Assembly: GCA_020055645.1 (NCBI GenBank)
Contig: CM034548.1
Location: 47,422,296 to 47,486,295, forward strand
Direction: 5' to 3'
DNA: 64,000 nucleotides
From: Tomocerus qinae
Taxonomy: Eukaryota > Arthropoda > Collembola > Entomobryomorpha > Tomoceridae
The translations under genes and the position numbers were made by a program. This document shows positions 12,901 through 24,514 of this stretch, piece after piece. Every line of letters starts with the position of its first letter. Positions within the stretch are counted from its first letter, which is position 1. The notes beneath the pieces were generated by a model. The model did no database searches. It was not told the DNA's origin and saw nothing but the letters and a program-made list of their open reading frames with translations.

Positions 12901-14793
12901 TGACTAACAATAAATAGCGTCTATGAAAGTCATATTATAGTTAATTATTCTTAATTAAATCAACTACTTCTGAACAAAATAATTATTTTCTTTCAACTTT
13001 TACTACCAAAACATGTACTAAAGAAACACATTCGCAGCAGATTTTTGCAGCTATAATGAGAGTCCCTATTCCAATATTTGATTTTTACAAACAAGTATTC
13101 GTCTAAAATTAGTTCAGTGAACAATATATTTTGTGCATTGCGTTTACGCCTGGGCTGAATAAAAATGTTACAAACTGTCAACATAGCTGTAAGGTTATTT
13201 GTAGTAACTGCAAACTTACAAACTATTAAATTTGAGGTTTTTAAGTGGAATATAATGACATAATATTTTTAGACAGGAAATTGTAGTATAGCAATAACAA
13301 TTAGTGGGTAAAACATAATTGGTATTTGATAAGCGTTTTAGCTAGTTCATTTCCGTTCCACATTACAAAGGGCATATACTAAAGAAGACAACGATGGAGC
13401 ACTTTTAGATAACTGTAGCGTTAATGAAGAATTAATGTACAGGAAGAAAGTATTTAATTGTGTGCTGGATGGCGTAGGGAAAATAATAGTAAAATAGCAG
13501 AATTATAACATATCGGAGTTCCATATACACAGTTGATTATTTCGGTTGGAGAGCTGTCCGTTCTGAATCCTCTGAGGAATACTGATGCAGCCATTCTTCA
13601 AGATACTGATCTGGCATGCCCTGTCTCCTTTTCTGTTTTGTTTGACTTCATCTTATTAATGGCAAGCTTTGATTTTCTTCATTATACAAAATACAGCCGA
13701 ACATACTGATATTTATTCATCGTCTCAGTGGAAAGTCGAAATTCTAAATATAATATGGCTGTTATAGTTCGATGATACTGTAAAAACCATTTGCTATATA
13801 ATATATATTTAATACACTACCTATACGCAAATATTTCTACAATATTATTTAATTGCATTTACCAATATAAATGTAAGCTTACCATGCTAAAGGGTAAGAA
13901 TATATGACACCACGGCTTATACCTGTATGCGTACTAAGTAGAGTAGTTTCAATAGTATATCCCATTTTAAAAATGAAAATTTTAAAAAATAAGTATAAAA
14001 AGTTTTCCACTATAAACAAAGTGTGCTTTGAGTAACTTACAGTTTTTTATTGTCATGTATTTTTGCCATAACTCTGCCAGGGAAAAATCCAGTAGTGAAT
14101 GGCATAAAATCCGTTCTCGGCTCACTTCGTGAGCTTTAGTTGTTGGATATTAAGTGTAACAAATAAATAATACTCTGCTATCATACCATGAAAGTAATAT
14201 ACTTATACGAAGGAAACAGTGTAAGCCGCTTAGACAATAAAAAACAGGAAAATAAAAGGGCAATGCGACAGCCATAAGAAGAAACACGTGCGGCATGCAC
14301 AACTTGACTGGCATTAATAATACATATTTACGCAAATATCATAGTTTCAGAAGGATCTTGTTGCATCAAGTTGCACTACTGTTTAGAGCAACTATCGCAA
14401 CCATGTTTACTAGCTGTACGGACATTAGAAGGAATTGCCATACATATAAGGCTGCCTCGATGATATGGTTGCTTAACAACGAGCAGTGAGTAATTTTACT
14501 ACGGGATGCTTGACGATGAATGTTCAATGTTCAATTTATTTAAAGTGCCAAAATTACAACTCAATATTATAACAATACTGCTTTCCCATTGCAGGCACCG
14601 AAAGTATTTAACATTTAGCATACATAGCATACGATTGTTACATACTTTACTCCATCAGACGGCCCGAGTCGTTCCCATAAATCCATCAATGATTTTCAAA
14701 TTTTAAACTTTTTATAGTAGGTTAGAGGGTTACTGAACAAACCTAGTCAGTAGAATGTCACACAGTTATTAAATTGGCATCCTTCCTCCTCGT
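9936..14793. other. No recognisable gene; palindrome cluster at 10.9 kb
   Basis: No domain-bearing ORF is found. The only structured element is a palindrome cluster at 10882-10940. The ORFs at 11.5-11.8, 12.3-12.5 and 14.2-14.7 kb translate to hydrophobic or unstructured sequence without recognisable motifs. Confidence 0.45.
10915..10940. repeat. Perfect 26-bp palindrome
   Basis: A spacer-less perfect palindrome centred between 10927 and 10928 (half-site TGCAATGGCATGG). Just upstream, ACCATGCATGGT (10882-10893) is a second palindrome, and ACCATGCAT recurs at 10904, so CATGC/CATGG cores cluster within 60 bp. Confidence 0.9.
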
Positions 14794-15755
14794 AGTAAAA
14801 ATGGGTGCCAATTAATTTGTATGGCACACACATGACTTTTGTATGGAGGATTTTTTGACATTTAGTGTGACTTTGTATGGTATGTTATGACTTACCTAAT
14901 GACTTTGTATGGAAATAATTACTATGTATGGTGATAGTTTTATATGAACATGCATAGTATACCGATGCACGATATCACCACAGGTTGGTAAATTTATTTA
15001 AGTCTAAGAATATATATAGTAGAATGATAATACCCAGGTAGAAACTGCATATCCAAGCAAAAAAGCATGGATAGTTAGCTATGTGGATAAAGTGAAGGGA
15101 AGTCATAGTACTCTTAGCTCTGAAGTTATCTCCCAATTAGCATGTTATCAGAATTTTTCCAATCAGTATATTTCTGCTCTGCTCCCTTCGTGTTTGCTTT
15201 ATTTCCTTACAAATTGCATCTGAGTGAACACAAGAAGTACAATGGCCGGGTCACGAAAATTTGTAAGTTTGGAATACAAAACGGACAGTGACAGTGACAC
15301 TGATGATAGTGAAGTTGAAAATAAAGAAAACGAAACAAAAAAAGGCAAGGATGCAACAGACATGGACTGAAATTGACATTAACTCAGAAGATTTACTATC
15401 CTGGAAGTTCAAACAAACATTTAATTACAAAACTTGCAGTACAGAATATTATGATTGTGGTAAAGGTGGTAGGAGTTGCCCAGCCAGTTTGAAATGTGTT
15501 AGTCCAGGTGTTAGGTTCCTGTAAAAATCCTAACTGACATTGACCTTGCGTAATAATTGTCTACATTGCATTTTAAAATCAAATAAAAAAATGGTAACAT
15601 TACATACCTATAATGTTAAATTAACTTACCATACAAAGTCATAAAGTTCCATACAAAGTCATAAACTGCCATACAAAGTCACACTATCTATTTTTAGCTC
15701 TCCCATACAAATGTCATGTGTGTGCCATACAAATTCCTATTTTCCCAGTAAAAAT
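14794..15755. mobile_element. MULE-like DNA transposon, 944 bp, with 9-bp TSD
   Basis: A perfect 9-bp direct repeat AGTAAAAAT (14794-14802 and 15747-15755) flanks an element of 14803-15746. Both ends start with GGG and converge, 11 bp in, on AATTTGTATGGCACACACAT in inverted orientation. Each arm then carries several copies of GACTTTGTATGG (three or four on the left near 14832-14930, three to five on the right near 15629-15730, reversed). A 9-bp TSD with G-starting termini fits Mutator-like elements. The interior holds a small broken zinc-finger-like gene but no transposase catalytic domain, so the element is non-autonomous. Confidence 0.85.
15242..15524 (+). pseudogene. Frameshifted zinc-finger-like ORF inside the MULE
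   Basis: An ATG at 15242 opens a 42-codon frame starting MAGSRKF, with an acidic Ser/Asp/Glu-rich stretch (DSDSDTDDSEVEN), and stops at 15370. A second frame running to 15524 continues with SWKFKQTFNYKTC, then YYDCGKGGRSCPASLKC. The spacing of aromatic residues and cysteines (Y-Y-D-C, C-P-A-S-L-K-C) resembles the FLYWCH/WRKY-like zinc-binding domains found at the N-terminus of MULE transposases; this is inference from motif shape. The domain is cut off by the stop before the His pair. The two frames need either a frameshift or an intron to join. Probable role: DNA binding to the element's own iterated termini. Confidence 0.5.
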
Positions 15756-16802
15756 TGGTACAATCTAGTGTAACCGAAAGGAAAGGTATAAGAAAAGGCA
15801 GAACATAATAACTCTAATTAGGGCCAACTGATTTCAAAATGTAGTACCTGAAAAAAGAGCACAAAATTCTGAAGGGCTTACTTATCAGGGCTCTATTTCT
15901 TTTGCCGTATTTTCATGCAACCGAGAACAAGGCAAGTTTGTCAAATTCCCATGCATTTACCCCGCTCCAAAAACTATTTAATTTTGAAAAGTGAAGGGCT
16001 TTTGGGGCCAAAGGGCTAATGCAGTCCCTTGGAAAATAAGTGCTACAGATTTTAAAAAAATATTTCAACTTTTTATCCCCAACGGTGAATGTGTTATCCA
16101 TGTTCTGTATATCAATTATTTAGCCTTAATTCTAAAGACTTTTCTCTGAAATAATAGAAGAGGTCAAGTCGGAAGACTCTCTGTGATTGTGCACGTTTCA
16201 AGTACTAAAGACGGATATAAGGGTTTATTATTTGGGCTCTGTGCCGAAAAGTATTACTTACTTAGTTTAAATATATTATTTAAAAATATGAGTTAACTGA
16301 CTGACCAACAGATAATTAGTCAAATCAGTAGTAAACTGCATTAAACTGCGTAGCTTGCAAATTAACTAAATCGACTAAAATAGAATTACAAATACTGAAA
16401 ATTTGAAAGCTTATGACACACACAGTGATTCAATCAGTATATTGATATTTGAAAATCAATATACATATGCAGGCTTCTTTTTTAGGTGACATCTAATTGT
16501 ATGTATTGGTAAACTATATTTCGTTATCTGTTTAAAGATTAGTGAACAGTAGTGTGCATGGGTTATACATATGCAGGGTAATTTAAGCTTAAAGTATATC
16601 TACATTTTGTAACACACATTTAAATTTATGGATTGATGTGAACGAACTTGCTGTGATGTGTATTTCTACGAATATTCTAGTACTTAGATGTGTGTTTTAT
16701 TGCTGTGACTAATATTGCATTCAGAATGTTCCGTTAGAAGTGAATGTACTATGTTAAATAATCTATTCTATTCTATCTTATAACTAATAAGTAAGAACGT
16801 CC
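15756..16802. other. No recognisable gene
   Basis: AT-rich sequence with no supported feature. The short ORF at 15913-16101 has no motif. Confidence 0.45.
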
Positions 16803-17755
16803 AAGAATTAGAAAGCTGATAACCGAAAACGACGAAATCTGCGAGAATATTGTTGACCTGTGCCCATCCGTGACAGATGTATCTCTACACTAAGTAATTT
16901 ACAACGGAGAAGACTGCAAACTTCAAGCCATAAGAGAACAACTACTGACAATTCTAGAAGCCTTAAATCCTCCACCTACAGTTAGCACATTGTCATCGTC
17001 CACTTCTTCAACTCAAAATGATTTTCGTCTTCCAAGATTGGAATTGCCCACCTTCAGAGGAAGTCGTCTAGATTGGCCCTCCTTCCATGTCCTTCCTGTT
17101 CCGGGCAGCAAATGACAACAACCCACAACCCATTGGAGTTCAAAAGCTTCAGTATCTCAAGACCGCGGTCGTCAGCTTCATTAATCAGGCATATTCGCTC
17201 AACAATTCGAACTACAAGGAAGCCTTGAAAACGTTAGTGTCAAGATATCAAGACAAGAGAACTCATCAATCAACACTTCGACCGACTAATGGCCATCCTA
17301 CATCTGCAGTCTGATAATCCACTAGTTCTTCAAACGATGTTCGACCGTGCAAAGGAATCATTTCGAGCCGTCGAAATTTTGAAGGTACCTAAAGAAAATG
17401 CTTATGAATTAATTATTATTTATCTTCTTTCTAAGAAAATGAACTTTGAATCACGTCTGCAGTGGAAGCGTGTCATCAAAAAAGAGTCTTTAGCTAAGTT
17501 CCAGGAATTCTGCAATTTCGGTGATCACCAGGCTAAGGTGACCGGAGCTGCAATGTCATCAGACTCAAGACAACCCCAAGAAACAAGGAGCAGCTGTTCA
17601 TCATTATTCACTCAACTTTGTCCTCCTTTCATAAGGCAAGTTGTCGACTTTGTACTAAAAATCATCCATTATATCATTGTAGAAAAATCCCGAAGTTACG
17701 AAAAACTGATGTTTTCAGATGTAACATTCTAAAATTAATACACGAGTTAAACAAT
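16803..17755 (+). pseudogene. BEL/Pao retrotransposon gag remnant
   Basis: Pieces in several frames read as a BEL/Pao-type gag. A stretch with LPRLELPTFRGSRLDWPSF (about 17028-17084) matches the hallmark start of the gag core. After a frameshift and small loss comes VQKLQYLKTAV and later NYKEALKTLVSRYQD. A further frame (from 17289) gives SDNPLVLQTMFDRAKESFRAVE and LIIIYLLSKKMNFE. Near 17642-17680 a CxxCxxxHPLYxC zinc knuckle (CRLCTKNHPLYHC) is readable, as in BEL/Pao gag proteins. There is an in-frame stop near 16892-16894 and at least two frameshifts. No protease, RT or integrase follows; an unrelated LINE fragment begins about 80 bp later. In an intact element gag would form the particle shell and bind RNA. 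Confidence 0.85.
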
Positions 17756-17834
17756 ACATAATTGGCAGTCTATAAATATGCGGTACACTTCAAATTGATA
17801 TCGTAATGGTTACCTAAAGTAAAAAGTTACCTTT

Positions 17835-19640
17835 TAACATTAAATACACCTCATATGCCTGAATTATTGAGAAGAGTCTTAAAAAATCTTATTATCAATA
17901 ATATCACAAGATTGGAAGTAAATGGAAAACGATCGGAAGAAATATCATTTTTCAGAGTCATTTTTCAAAGTTCACCACTCTCTTCATTGTTATTTAATAT
18001 GAGCATTGATCATATTATTAAGCAAATAGCCGAAGTGGAGGTATCTAAGAAATTTGGTTTTAAAGTTAATGAATTTCTTAACAACCTATCAATACTGGGC
18101 TTTATGGATGATACGGCACTTCTAGCTAATTCAAAAAATGGTGCTATAGTTCTATTTTATATGGCTAACAACCTCTTTAATGAAATCGGTTTATCTTTAA
18201 ATGTTGAGAAAACTAATGCCATTAACATAGAAAATGGAAAATTAATAGAGAGAAACTTGAATATTACACTCGATCAAAACATTACATCGATTCAAGAAGG
18301 AGTTGTAATTAAATATCTTGGGATAAATTTCTCCAATGAAATAGTTTTGGATAAAAAAGCTTTCCTCAATGTCTTAATGCTCTAGTTTCAACTCCATTGC
18401 TTTTCTCCAATCAAAAGTTAAGCATAGTTAACACATTCATCTGGCCTAAATTTGTATATTCCATTCAATCAACTCTTCTCTACAATCTGTCTAGAAGATA
18501 TTGACAAAATTATTCGAAGCTCGGTTAAGGAAATGTTGATGTTACCAAGTGATTTCCTTAACAATTGCATGTACGCAAGTACAAAACACAAAGGTTTGGG
18601 CGTTATAGGATCTTTATGGGAAGTTCCTCTCCAAAATTTCATCATCAGTCTTACTCTGTTAAGGTACAACAACAAATTGTATTGAAAATTGTGAAAAATG
18701 TAGATATACCTAATCTTTCCTTGAGACAAGTTTCGCAAAAGATGAGAGAAATTTTGAGGAACAGAGAATTTTCATCATGGTGTTCTTTAAATTTTCATCA
18801 TGGTGTTCTTTAAATTTTCATCATGGTGTTCTTTAAATTTTCATGGCAGAGGTGTTAGTCAATTTAAACAATGTGAGAAAATCAATAAATCCTTATTTTA
18901 CAAGACAGGCCTGACTAGTACAGAATGGACTCATTATTTGAAAATTAATCCAAATGTTACTGCCAGTAGATCCATTCCTGGACGATCCCAAGATGGGGCC
19001 TATTGCAGAAGATGTAATGAGACTAATGAAACACTACCCCATATTCTTGGATTTTGTCCATTTGGATTACAACATCGAAACACTAGGCACAACCAGATCA
19101 GATCAATTATCGCAAATGCATTTCGCAATAAAGGACTAGATGTATATGAGGAGTTCATACAGTAGCTACTAACAATTCAAATAGAAGGGTTGCCATTCTT
19201 GTACTAAATCATTTGGAACGATCAGCTCTCATTCTGGATCCCACCATACGTTTTGAAGGTACTACTGATCAGGCTATAACAGTGGATTTAGAAAAGAAAA
19301 GTATTTACGAAGATTGTATTACAGACCTCAAGCGTTAATATTCCATAAATTATCAATTTGAAGTAATAAGACTATTTATTGGAGCTCGTGGAACAATTTC
19401 TACCTTTCTTGAAGAGTTCTGTAAAGATTCAAAATTCCTTCTGAGATTTTGGAGGAAGTCGCAATTGTTGCTATAAAAGGATCTTCATCTATTTTACAGA
19501 ACCATTTATTTAAATCTCAAATATAATGTCATACTATTTCATTCTTCATAATACTATTTTTACTTTACTTATTGAATTATTTTGCTGTGTCTATAGGCAA
19601 TCTCAGTTTGAGACAGTAATAAAATGTATGTATATAAAAT
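17835..19640 (+). pseudogene. R2-group LINE remnant (RT, zinc knuckle, restriction-like endonuclease)
   Basis: A 5'-truncated, frame-broken LINE. The RT part (17855-18385) has SSPLSSLLFNMSIDHII, where the canonical G-x-x-Q-G-D-P-L-S-P is decayed, and GFMDDTALLAN for the F-A-D-D active site. Next comes a thumb-like stretch (18490-18685) with IIRSSVKEMLMLPSDF and KGLGVIGSL. Further on, GAYCRRCNETNETLPHILGFCP (about 18997-19062) is the CCHC knuckle preceding the endonuclease of R2-like LINEs. At 19180-19476 a PD-(D/E)XK-like domain reads LILDPTIRFEG, EKKSIYED, then after a stop FIGARGTISTFLEEFC. The first Asp of the usual R-x-D-I block is Ala (RRVAI). The probable 3' end is near AGTAATAAAATGTATG at 19616. 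Intact relatives nick a specific DNA target and copy RNA there. This copy is dead. Confidence 0.85.
18769..18844. repeat. 23-bp tandem repeat inside the LINE remnant
   Basis: Three identical 23-bp units (18769, 18792, 18815) plus 7 bp of a fourth. The unit begins TTTTCATCATGG. Because 23 is not a multiple of 3, the expansion shifts the RT-to-knuckle reading frame. Identity of the units suggests that it arose well after the element died. Confidence 0.97.
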
Positions 19641-20165
19641 CTGGAAACTTTATTTCTTTGTTAATTGGCTTTTAACCACCCCAATGGTAAGTATGTACTT
19701 ACTGCATACAATATATTTAGACTAAATACTTTAATATTAATTTTATTGTTATTTACATTGTATTTAGTTGATAAATATCTCTTTATGCGGTCGATTATGT
19801 TGCTCACTATGACTTTTGCCTAATTATGTATATATTCTAACTGTTGGATACGTTGTATTAGTAGTCAGTAGATACGCAACATAAATGAATTGAATTTTTG
19901 TTTCAAAATTACTATTATTAGTCATATTGTCTGTTTGTCATAAAATTAATCAGTCTAGTTGAGTTTTGTCCAAGAGTGAGACCTAAATCTTCGTCCTCTT
20001 CATTCTTGTCCGTTTTCCACGAGTTTTTGTTAATAAAAAACATAAAATTCACGATACAGTCCACCGTTGTTTATATTTACTGAGCTAGCCAACAATAACT
20101 TTGCAGGGTGTAATTCGAATTAATCTACCTATTCATTTTTTCATTCCATCAACATGTGTCTAAAT

Positions 20166-20256
20166 TATAAGCAGGTACTTGGCTCCATGGGCAAAATGCC
20201 CGTAGGGAGCGTCATCATAAAATAATAATAATAATAATAATAATATAAGCAGGTAC
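20166..20256 (+). mobile_element. 65-bp retro-inserted LINE/SINE tail with 13-bp TSD
   Basis: A perfect 13-bp direct repeat TATAAGCAGGTAC (20166-20178 and 20244-20256) brackets 65 bp. The insert ends in an (AAT)n tail and has a GC-rich head with GGGCAAAATGCCC, a potential hairpin. A long TSD plus a simple-repeat 3' tail indicates target-primed reverse transcription of a severely 5'-truncated LINE or SINE. The source family is not otherwise in the window. Confidence 0.85.
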
Positions 20257-20276
20257 ACCCTAATGGCATATGTATA

Positions 20277-20842
20277 ATACTAGTGAACCCAGCTAGGGGG
20301 AACCTAGCACATAAGGGAATTTCTACAGGCCACCCATCACAGTAACAAAAACAATTCCAAAAAATAATCGGTACTTCAGTAAAGCTATTATGTTAACCAG
20401 TAAAATAAGCTGTTATTTAATTCTACAAAAACAGTACAACTCTACTAAAAAAGGCTAAAAATATAAAATAATTTATCGATGTAAATAGCAGAAATCATTT
20501 GGAGTAGAAGTTTTGAAATGCTAATTGATACACACATTACGATCATTAAAAATATCTCCTTTCGCTCATCACTTAAATTCAATCACCAATAATAAATATA
20601 TGTAAATGTCTATTTTTGTTTTGATGTTATAACAATTTATGAAACAACTCATTTCGGTGGTTTAGAAGAAACGAGCATGCGCATTTTCGTTTTAAGGAAC
20701 CTGCATATATTACTTGTGTAGTTGTTGGGGGGAGGAGGAGGTGGTATCCAAAAGTGTTGCAGTCAGCACTTACGTTCCAAATTGGGGACGGGGTTTTGCG
20801 TTACGTAATGTATGCAGGTTTCCTAAGCTCTCCTACCATAAT
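20277..20842 (+). repeat. CTAGTGAACCC-family repeat, copy D
   Basis: The head CTAGTGAACCCAGCTAGG starts shortly after the retro-insertion. It has the CAGGCCACCCATCACAGTAA block, an internal deletion relative to copy A, then TTTCGGTGGTTTAGAAG and GGGGGGAGGAGGAGG, ending at CTCTCCTACCA. The bases before the head (TATAATACTAG) equal the family's tail sequence, so D may sit on the tail of another copy or on a preferred target. Confidence 0.85.
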
Positions 20843-21035
20843 TTAATATTGAATACTGTGTGAGCTGCATTTCTATGTATGACTTTATCTTTTGCAGTTT
20901 GAAATATATCTTTCGAAACCGATAACTGCTGGTTATTTAAATAAACGAAAAATTATAAAACTATTTCTCATGGAGTTGGTGTTGTTTAATCAATTGATTT
21001 ATTCATTAAATTTTGGATTTTCTACATGTAAAATA

Positions 21036-21420
21036 ATCTTAATCAATGTTTGCATTTTGTCCACTTTTTCGCATTTCGTCCGGGCCACTGGACAAAATGG
21101 ACGAAAAAGTTATTTTCTACTTTGAGGCTGAAGGCGAGGAAATCAAAATAAAATACTTACAACATGAAATATTGCCTACAACCAACATTAATCTAGTAAC
21201 AGCAAACCACAGGATGGTACTTTGTATTGATTTTTAACTACTACTTTAAGAACATTTATTTGTTGATGACTACTGAAATAAATGTCTCAACCTGCCCAAA
21301 AGGGTATTATGTCTCCTTCCATTTCAACCACTTTTTGTCTCATTTCGACCAGGCCATTTTGTCCATTTTGTCCAATTTGGCCACATGTGGATTCAACCAT
21401 TTGCCAACACTGATCTTAAT
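21036..21420. mobile_element. hAT-like MITE, 369 bp, perfect 8-bp TSD ATCTTAAT
   Basis: TSDs lie at 21036-21043 and 21413-21420; the element is 21044-21412. Ends are CAATGTTTGC and GCCAACACTG, imperfect inverted repeats of a CAGTGTTG-type hAT terminus. Both ends carry iterated CATTTTGTCC / CATTTCGTCC / CATTTCAACC units. Left units face a reversed set (GGACAAAATGGACGAAA) around a GGGCCACTGG core. The middle is unrelated AT-rich sequence resembling the middle of the 48882 element. No transposase. Confidence 0.9.
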
Positions 21421-22079
21421 CTTTTCTATCTTATAACTAATAAGTAAGAAGTTCCAAGAATTATTACTGACTAATTTACATTGTTCTATGACATTGTTCT
21501 ATGTTTTTGACCATTTCGTGTGAGAAATGAATTTTGCTGTAATTGGGGAAGACAATTTCTAATGACAAAACTGTAACTGTAAAAATCTATAAATACCTGT
21601 GAAATGATGTCTTCTAACTAGTGATTGTGCCAACTTTTTGTAGAACGTTACTCTGCCCAATTCTACATTAAACTTAAAGATATTTAACAATCAGATTTTC
21701 TATTGATTTGTGTTTAACTTACTTTTGCACAGCGCTCATCTAATTAGAGCTCATACTACTCTACATTTTACCTAAGCATAAATTGATTAAACTGATTTTA
21801 TTTCATCACAGAAAAACGCTCTTTCCCTCCACTCAACGAGAAATATTACCGCACCATCCAACCACCTCTATTCAATTGTAGTCTGGCCTTCAACCAATTA
21901 GTTACTTGTTCAATTGTTCAGTATAACTGACTAGGCTCCCAGTAAAATTTGGCAATTTAGAAAGATAGTCGTCCAGCAACAATTAGCAGAATTTATAAAT
22001 AATTGCAAAAATTTCACCACTTGTCACATAACAGAACACTTTCACGCAGATGAGATTGTTGACAATTAGAGTCAATTAG
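21421..22079. other. No recognisable gene
   Basis: No supported ORF or repeat beyond AT-rich sequence. Confidence 0.4.
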
Positions 22080-22345
22080 AGGTAATTTATTTCAAGAGGA
22101 AGTGGGCAAGCGCATTTTGTTATTTTGCTTTTAAGGAACGTGCACATATTACGTGTGCAATTGATGGGAGGAGGAGGTACCTAAAAGTGTTACAGTCAGC
22201 CTTTATGTTTACATTTACAGATGGGGAAGGGGTTAATAAATGCAGGTCACCCAGGCTCTCCTACCAGACATACATAGATTCATAGATATATAGTTAGGTT
22301 GGTAAATTTATTGGTTTATCTCAGTCTGTGGTTATAATATAGAGA
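22080..22345 (+). repeat. CTAGTGAACCC-family repeat, copy E (distal part only)
   Basis: Starts around TTATTTCAAGAGGAAGTGGGC, matching the GGTTTAGAGGAAGTGAGC block of copy B. It retains GGGAGGAGGAGGT, CAGGCTCTCCTACCAGACATACA-like sequence and the tail GGTTATAATATAG. The proximal two thirds are absent. Its intact tail (ACCAGACATACATAGATT) serves as the empty-site reference for the MITE at 46396. Confidence 0.8.
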
Positions 22346-23642
22346 TTTTATAAAAATGGTTAAATGTTGAAATTACTCAAATTCGAAAGCTTTAATACTA
22401 TCTATCTGGTATGTGATATTTTATTTACGCAATTAAATTGACAAATTTTCTGAACAGTGAATAGTTACTACGTCCCTGTTATGAGAGCTTAAAATTTTAG
22501 GTGGCAAAAGTAAATAAACGATACAGATTCTGTATTAAGTGGAATAATTTCAGTGCCTTTGTAAGTGTTCTAATATATCTACATGCATGTTTACTCTGTA
22601 AGTATAAAAGTTGGCTAGGAGTATGTGTATGTTGTAACGTGATATCTATGAAAGATTTCATTAGTATGTGTTTAGTATATGTTGGTCCATAAATATAGTT
22701 TTGTGTGTGAGTGAGTGAAGGAAGTATGAAGATGTAATTATAGTCGTCTTGAGTAAATATAATGGGAAAGGAGGATGTTGTTTTATGTGAAGGAGGCGGA
22801 GGGAGAAAGGATTAAAAACTGTTGAGACGGTTGTGTCGGTGTAAGTGGATCAGTCAGAGTGGAAGTGATTAAATTGGGATTCGAGACGGATTGCAGAAAG
22901 CGAAGAGAAGGAATATTACCACAATAGCGGTTGTGGCATCGTCTCCTCTCCTCTCCACAACCGACTCTCAACTCTCAACTCAAGCGAATGCCGAGCATCC
23001 TCCTGCTATAGACCCGTCTCTCGGTCCAAATCATATACTTCATCTGATGTTATGTGATGTTGGCTTACTTATCTTATAAGACGAGATGAGATGGTACAAT
23101 TATTAATTGAAAGATCTTTTACTAAAGTGAAAGCACGGAAGGAAAACACCATGGGAATATATAGTTAACAAAGTTACACACAGATTCCTTATAGACTGAG
23201 CATTCCTCTTCACAAACTTCATTGCCAATGGAGAGTCAAACTCTTAAATACGATAGTCACTCACTCACACAACTACTAACTAAACAGATCTCGTTAAATC
23301 AGCGTAAGTACATCTCCCTGTTTTCTGGATATGCACGCATACTATTCTCTGTACACTTCTGCATACACACACTGCCTCATCTCTAGAGTCAATACGTAAT
23401 ACATACCTATTACTGGAAGCTGTGATTTAAATACAAGGACATGCGAAAAGTCTTACACTAATAGTGCTGCTAACTTTTTGTATGAAGTAGTTAAACATGT
23501 ATTCAGCTACGTATTTAATTAAGTAATACACATCATCATTTTGTTCACATGGAACGAAAATACTAATGTATAATTTCAAGCGTATTCTGGTAAAAATATT
23601 AATCAGTGAATAAATCAATCATAAATATAAGATCAATAATCA
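22346..23642. other. No recognisable gene
   Basis: Short ORFs only. The purine-rich stretch around 22690-22900 (GTGAGTGAAGG, GGAGGCGGAGGG) is asymmetrical but shows no coding signature. Confidence 0.45.
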
Positions 23643-23870
23643 CAGTTTCGGATATTCCTATTTCCCAGCAAATTTTTTTGGACACCGGGAATTCCCACCA
23701 TTTTGGGAAATAGTGGGAAATGAGTGTCGCCATCTTGCGGAATTAGGGTTTATTTCCCACTTAATTTTTCTATTTCCCATTTTCCCACCCACTTAACCTT
23801 TTTGTTTCCCAATTTTTCTACTGGGAAAAGGGAGATGTCCCACTTCTTTCATTTCCCACTCGAAATCATG
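23643..23870 (+). repeat. TTTCCCA-motif iterated repeat, longer copy
   Basis: At least eight TTTCCCA/TTTCCCAC units on the plus strand and two reversed units (TGGGAAATAGTGGGAAATG) sit in 230 bp. It matches 2404-2550. The iterated-unit layout resembles the subterminal arrays of the hAT and MULE elements in this window, but no TSD was recognised, so the class is open. Confidence 0.65.
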
Positions 23871-24148
23871 TCAATAATATATTAATATACAATTTGTTAT
23901 TGCGGCAATCAAGCATCGTAGTTAACTAGGAAACCAGTGTTTGTATTGAATTTCAAAAGGCTTGGACGTCAAAATTTAGATGTTTGACTTCGAAAATGTT
24001 AACCCCAAGTATTGGAATTCATTGTTTTATGTAATAGCACAGGCGCTTGCTCTCATTTTGCTCATTTAGACGACAAATTTCGTGCTTACCACTCCATCTG
24101 CAATTATAAAATAGTGATAACAGTGCTTAAAAATCTACGAAATTGACA

Positions 24149-24324
24149 TCTCAGGACAGCGCCGCAGCCAGAAAAATATTTCGTTAGGGGCCCGGTGAAA
24201 TATAAGTGAAAATGGGCTTCGCGCGAAAAAACTTTGGATTTTAATGCAAAAATTTCTTTCTTTTCTTCGATTTTGGGAGAGAGTAGGGCCCCCTGGCACC
24301 CCCCTCACTGTGGCTGTCTCAGAA
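24149..24324. mobile_element. hAT-like MITE, 160 bp, near-perfect 8-bp TSD
   Basis: TCTCAGGA (24149-24156) and TCTCAGAA (24317-24324) flank 24157-24316, which starts CAGCGCCGCAGCC and ends GTGGCTG. The CAG...CTG ends with an 8-bp duplication fit hAT. The interior includes GGGGCCCGG and GGGCCCCCTGG as an inverted pair and GCGCGAAAAAACTTTG. One TSD mismatch implies moderate age. Confidence 0.65.
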
Positions 24325-24514
24325 GGAGGCCAGTGATAAATCCTTTCATTGATTTTGTTGTAGCAATGTTACAGTTTATAATTAATGTTGATATATTCAT
24401 TCTTGCAAGAGCGGAGCTAGGTCCCAATTGTATTGCAACCAAGGTTGCAACTTGCACGAGGTTTTCGATGCCTACTCGGCTACACATGAACATCCAGCTT
24501 TATATAGCAAGAAA

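Noticed and set aside
13537-13649. Minus-strand open stretch reading GMPDQYLEEWLHQYSSEDSE
   Set aside because: It looks protein-like but is only ~36 codons, with no clear splice sites or neighbouring exon, and is compatible with chance.
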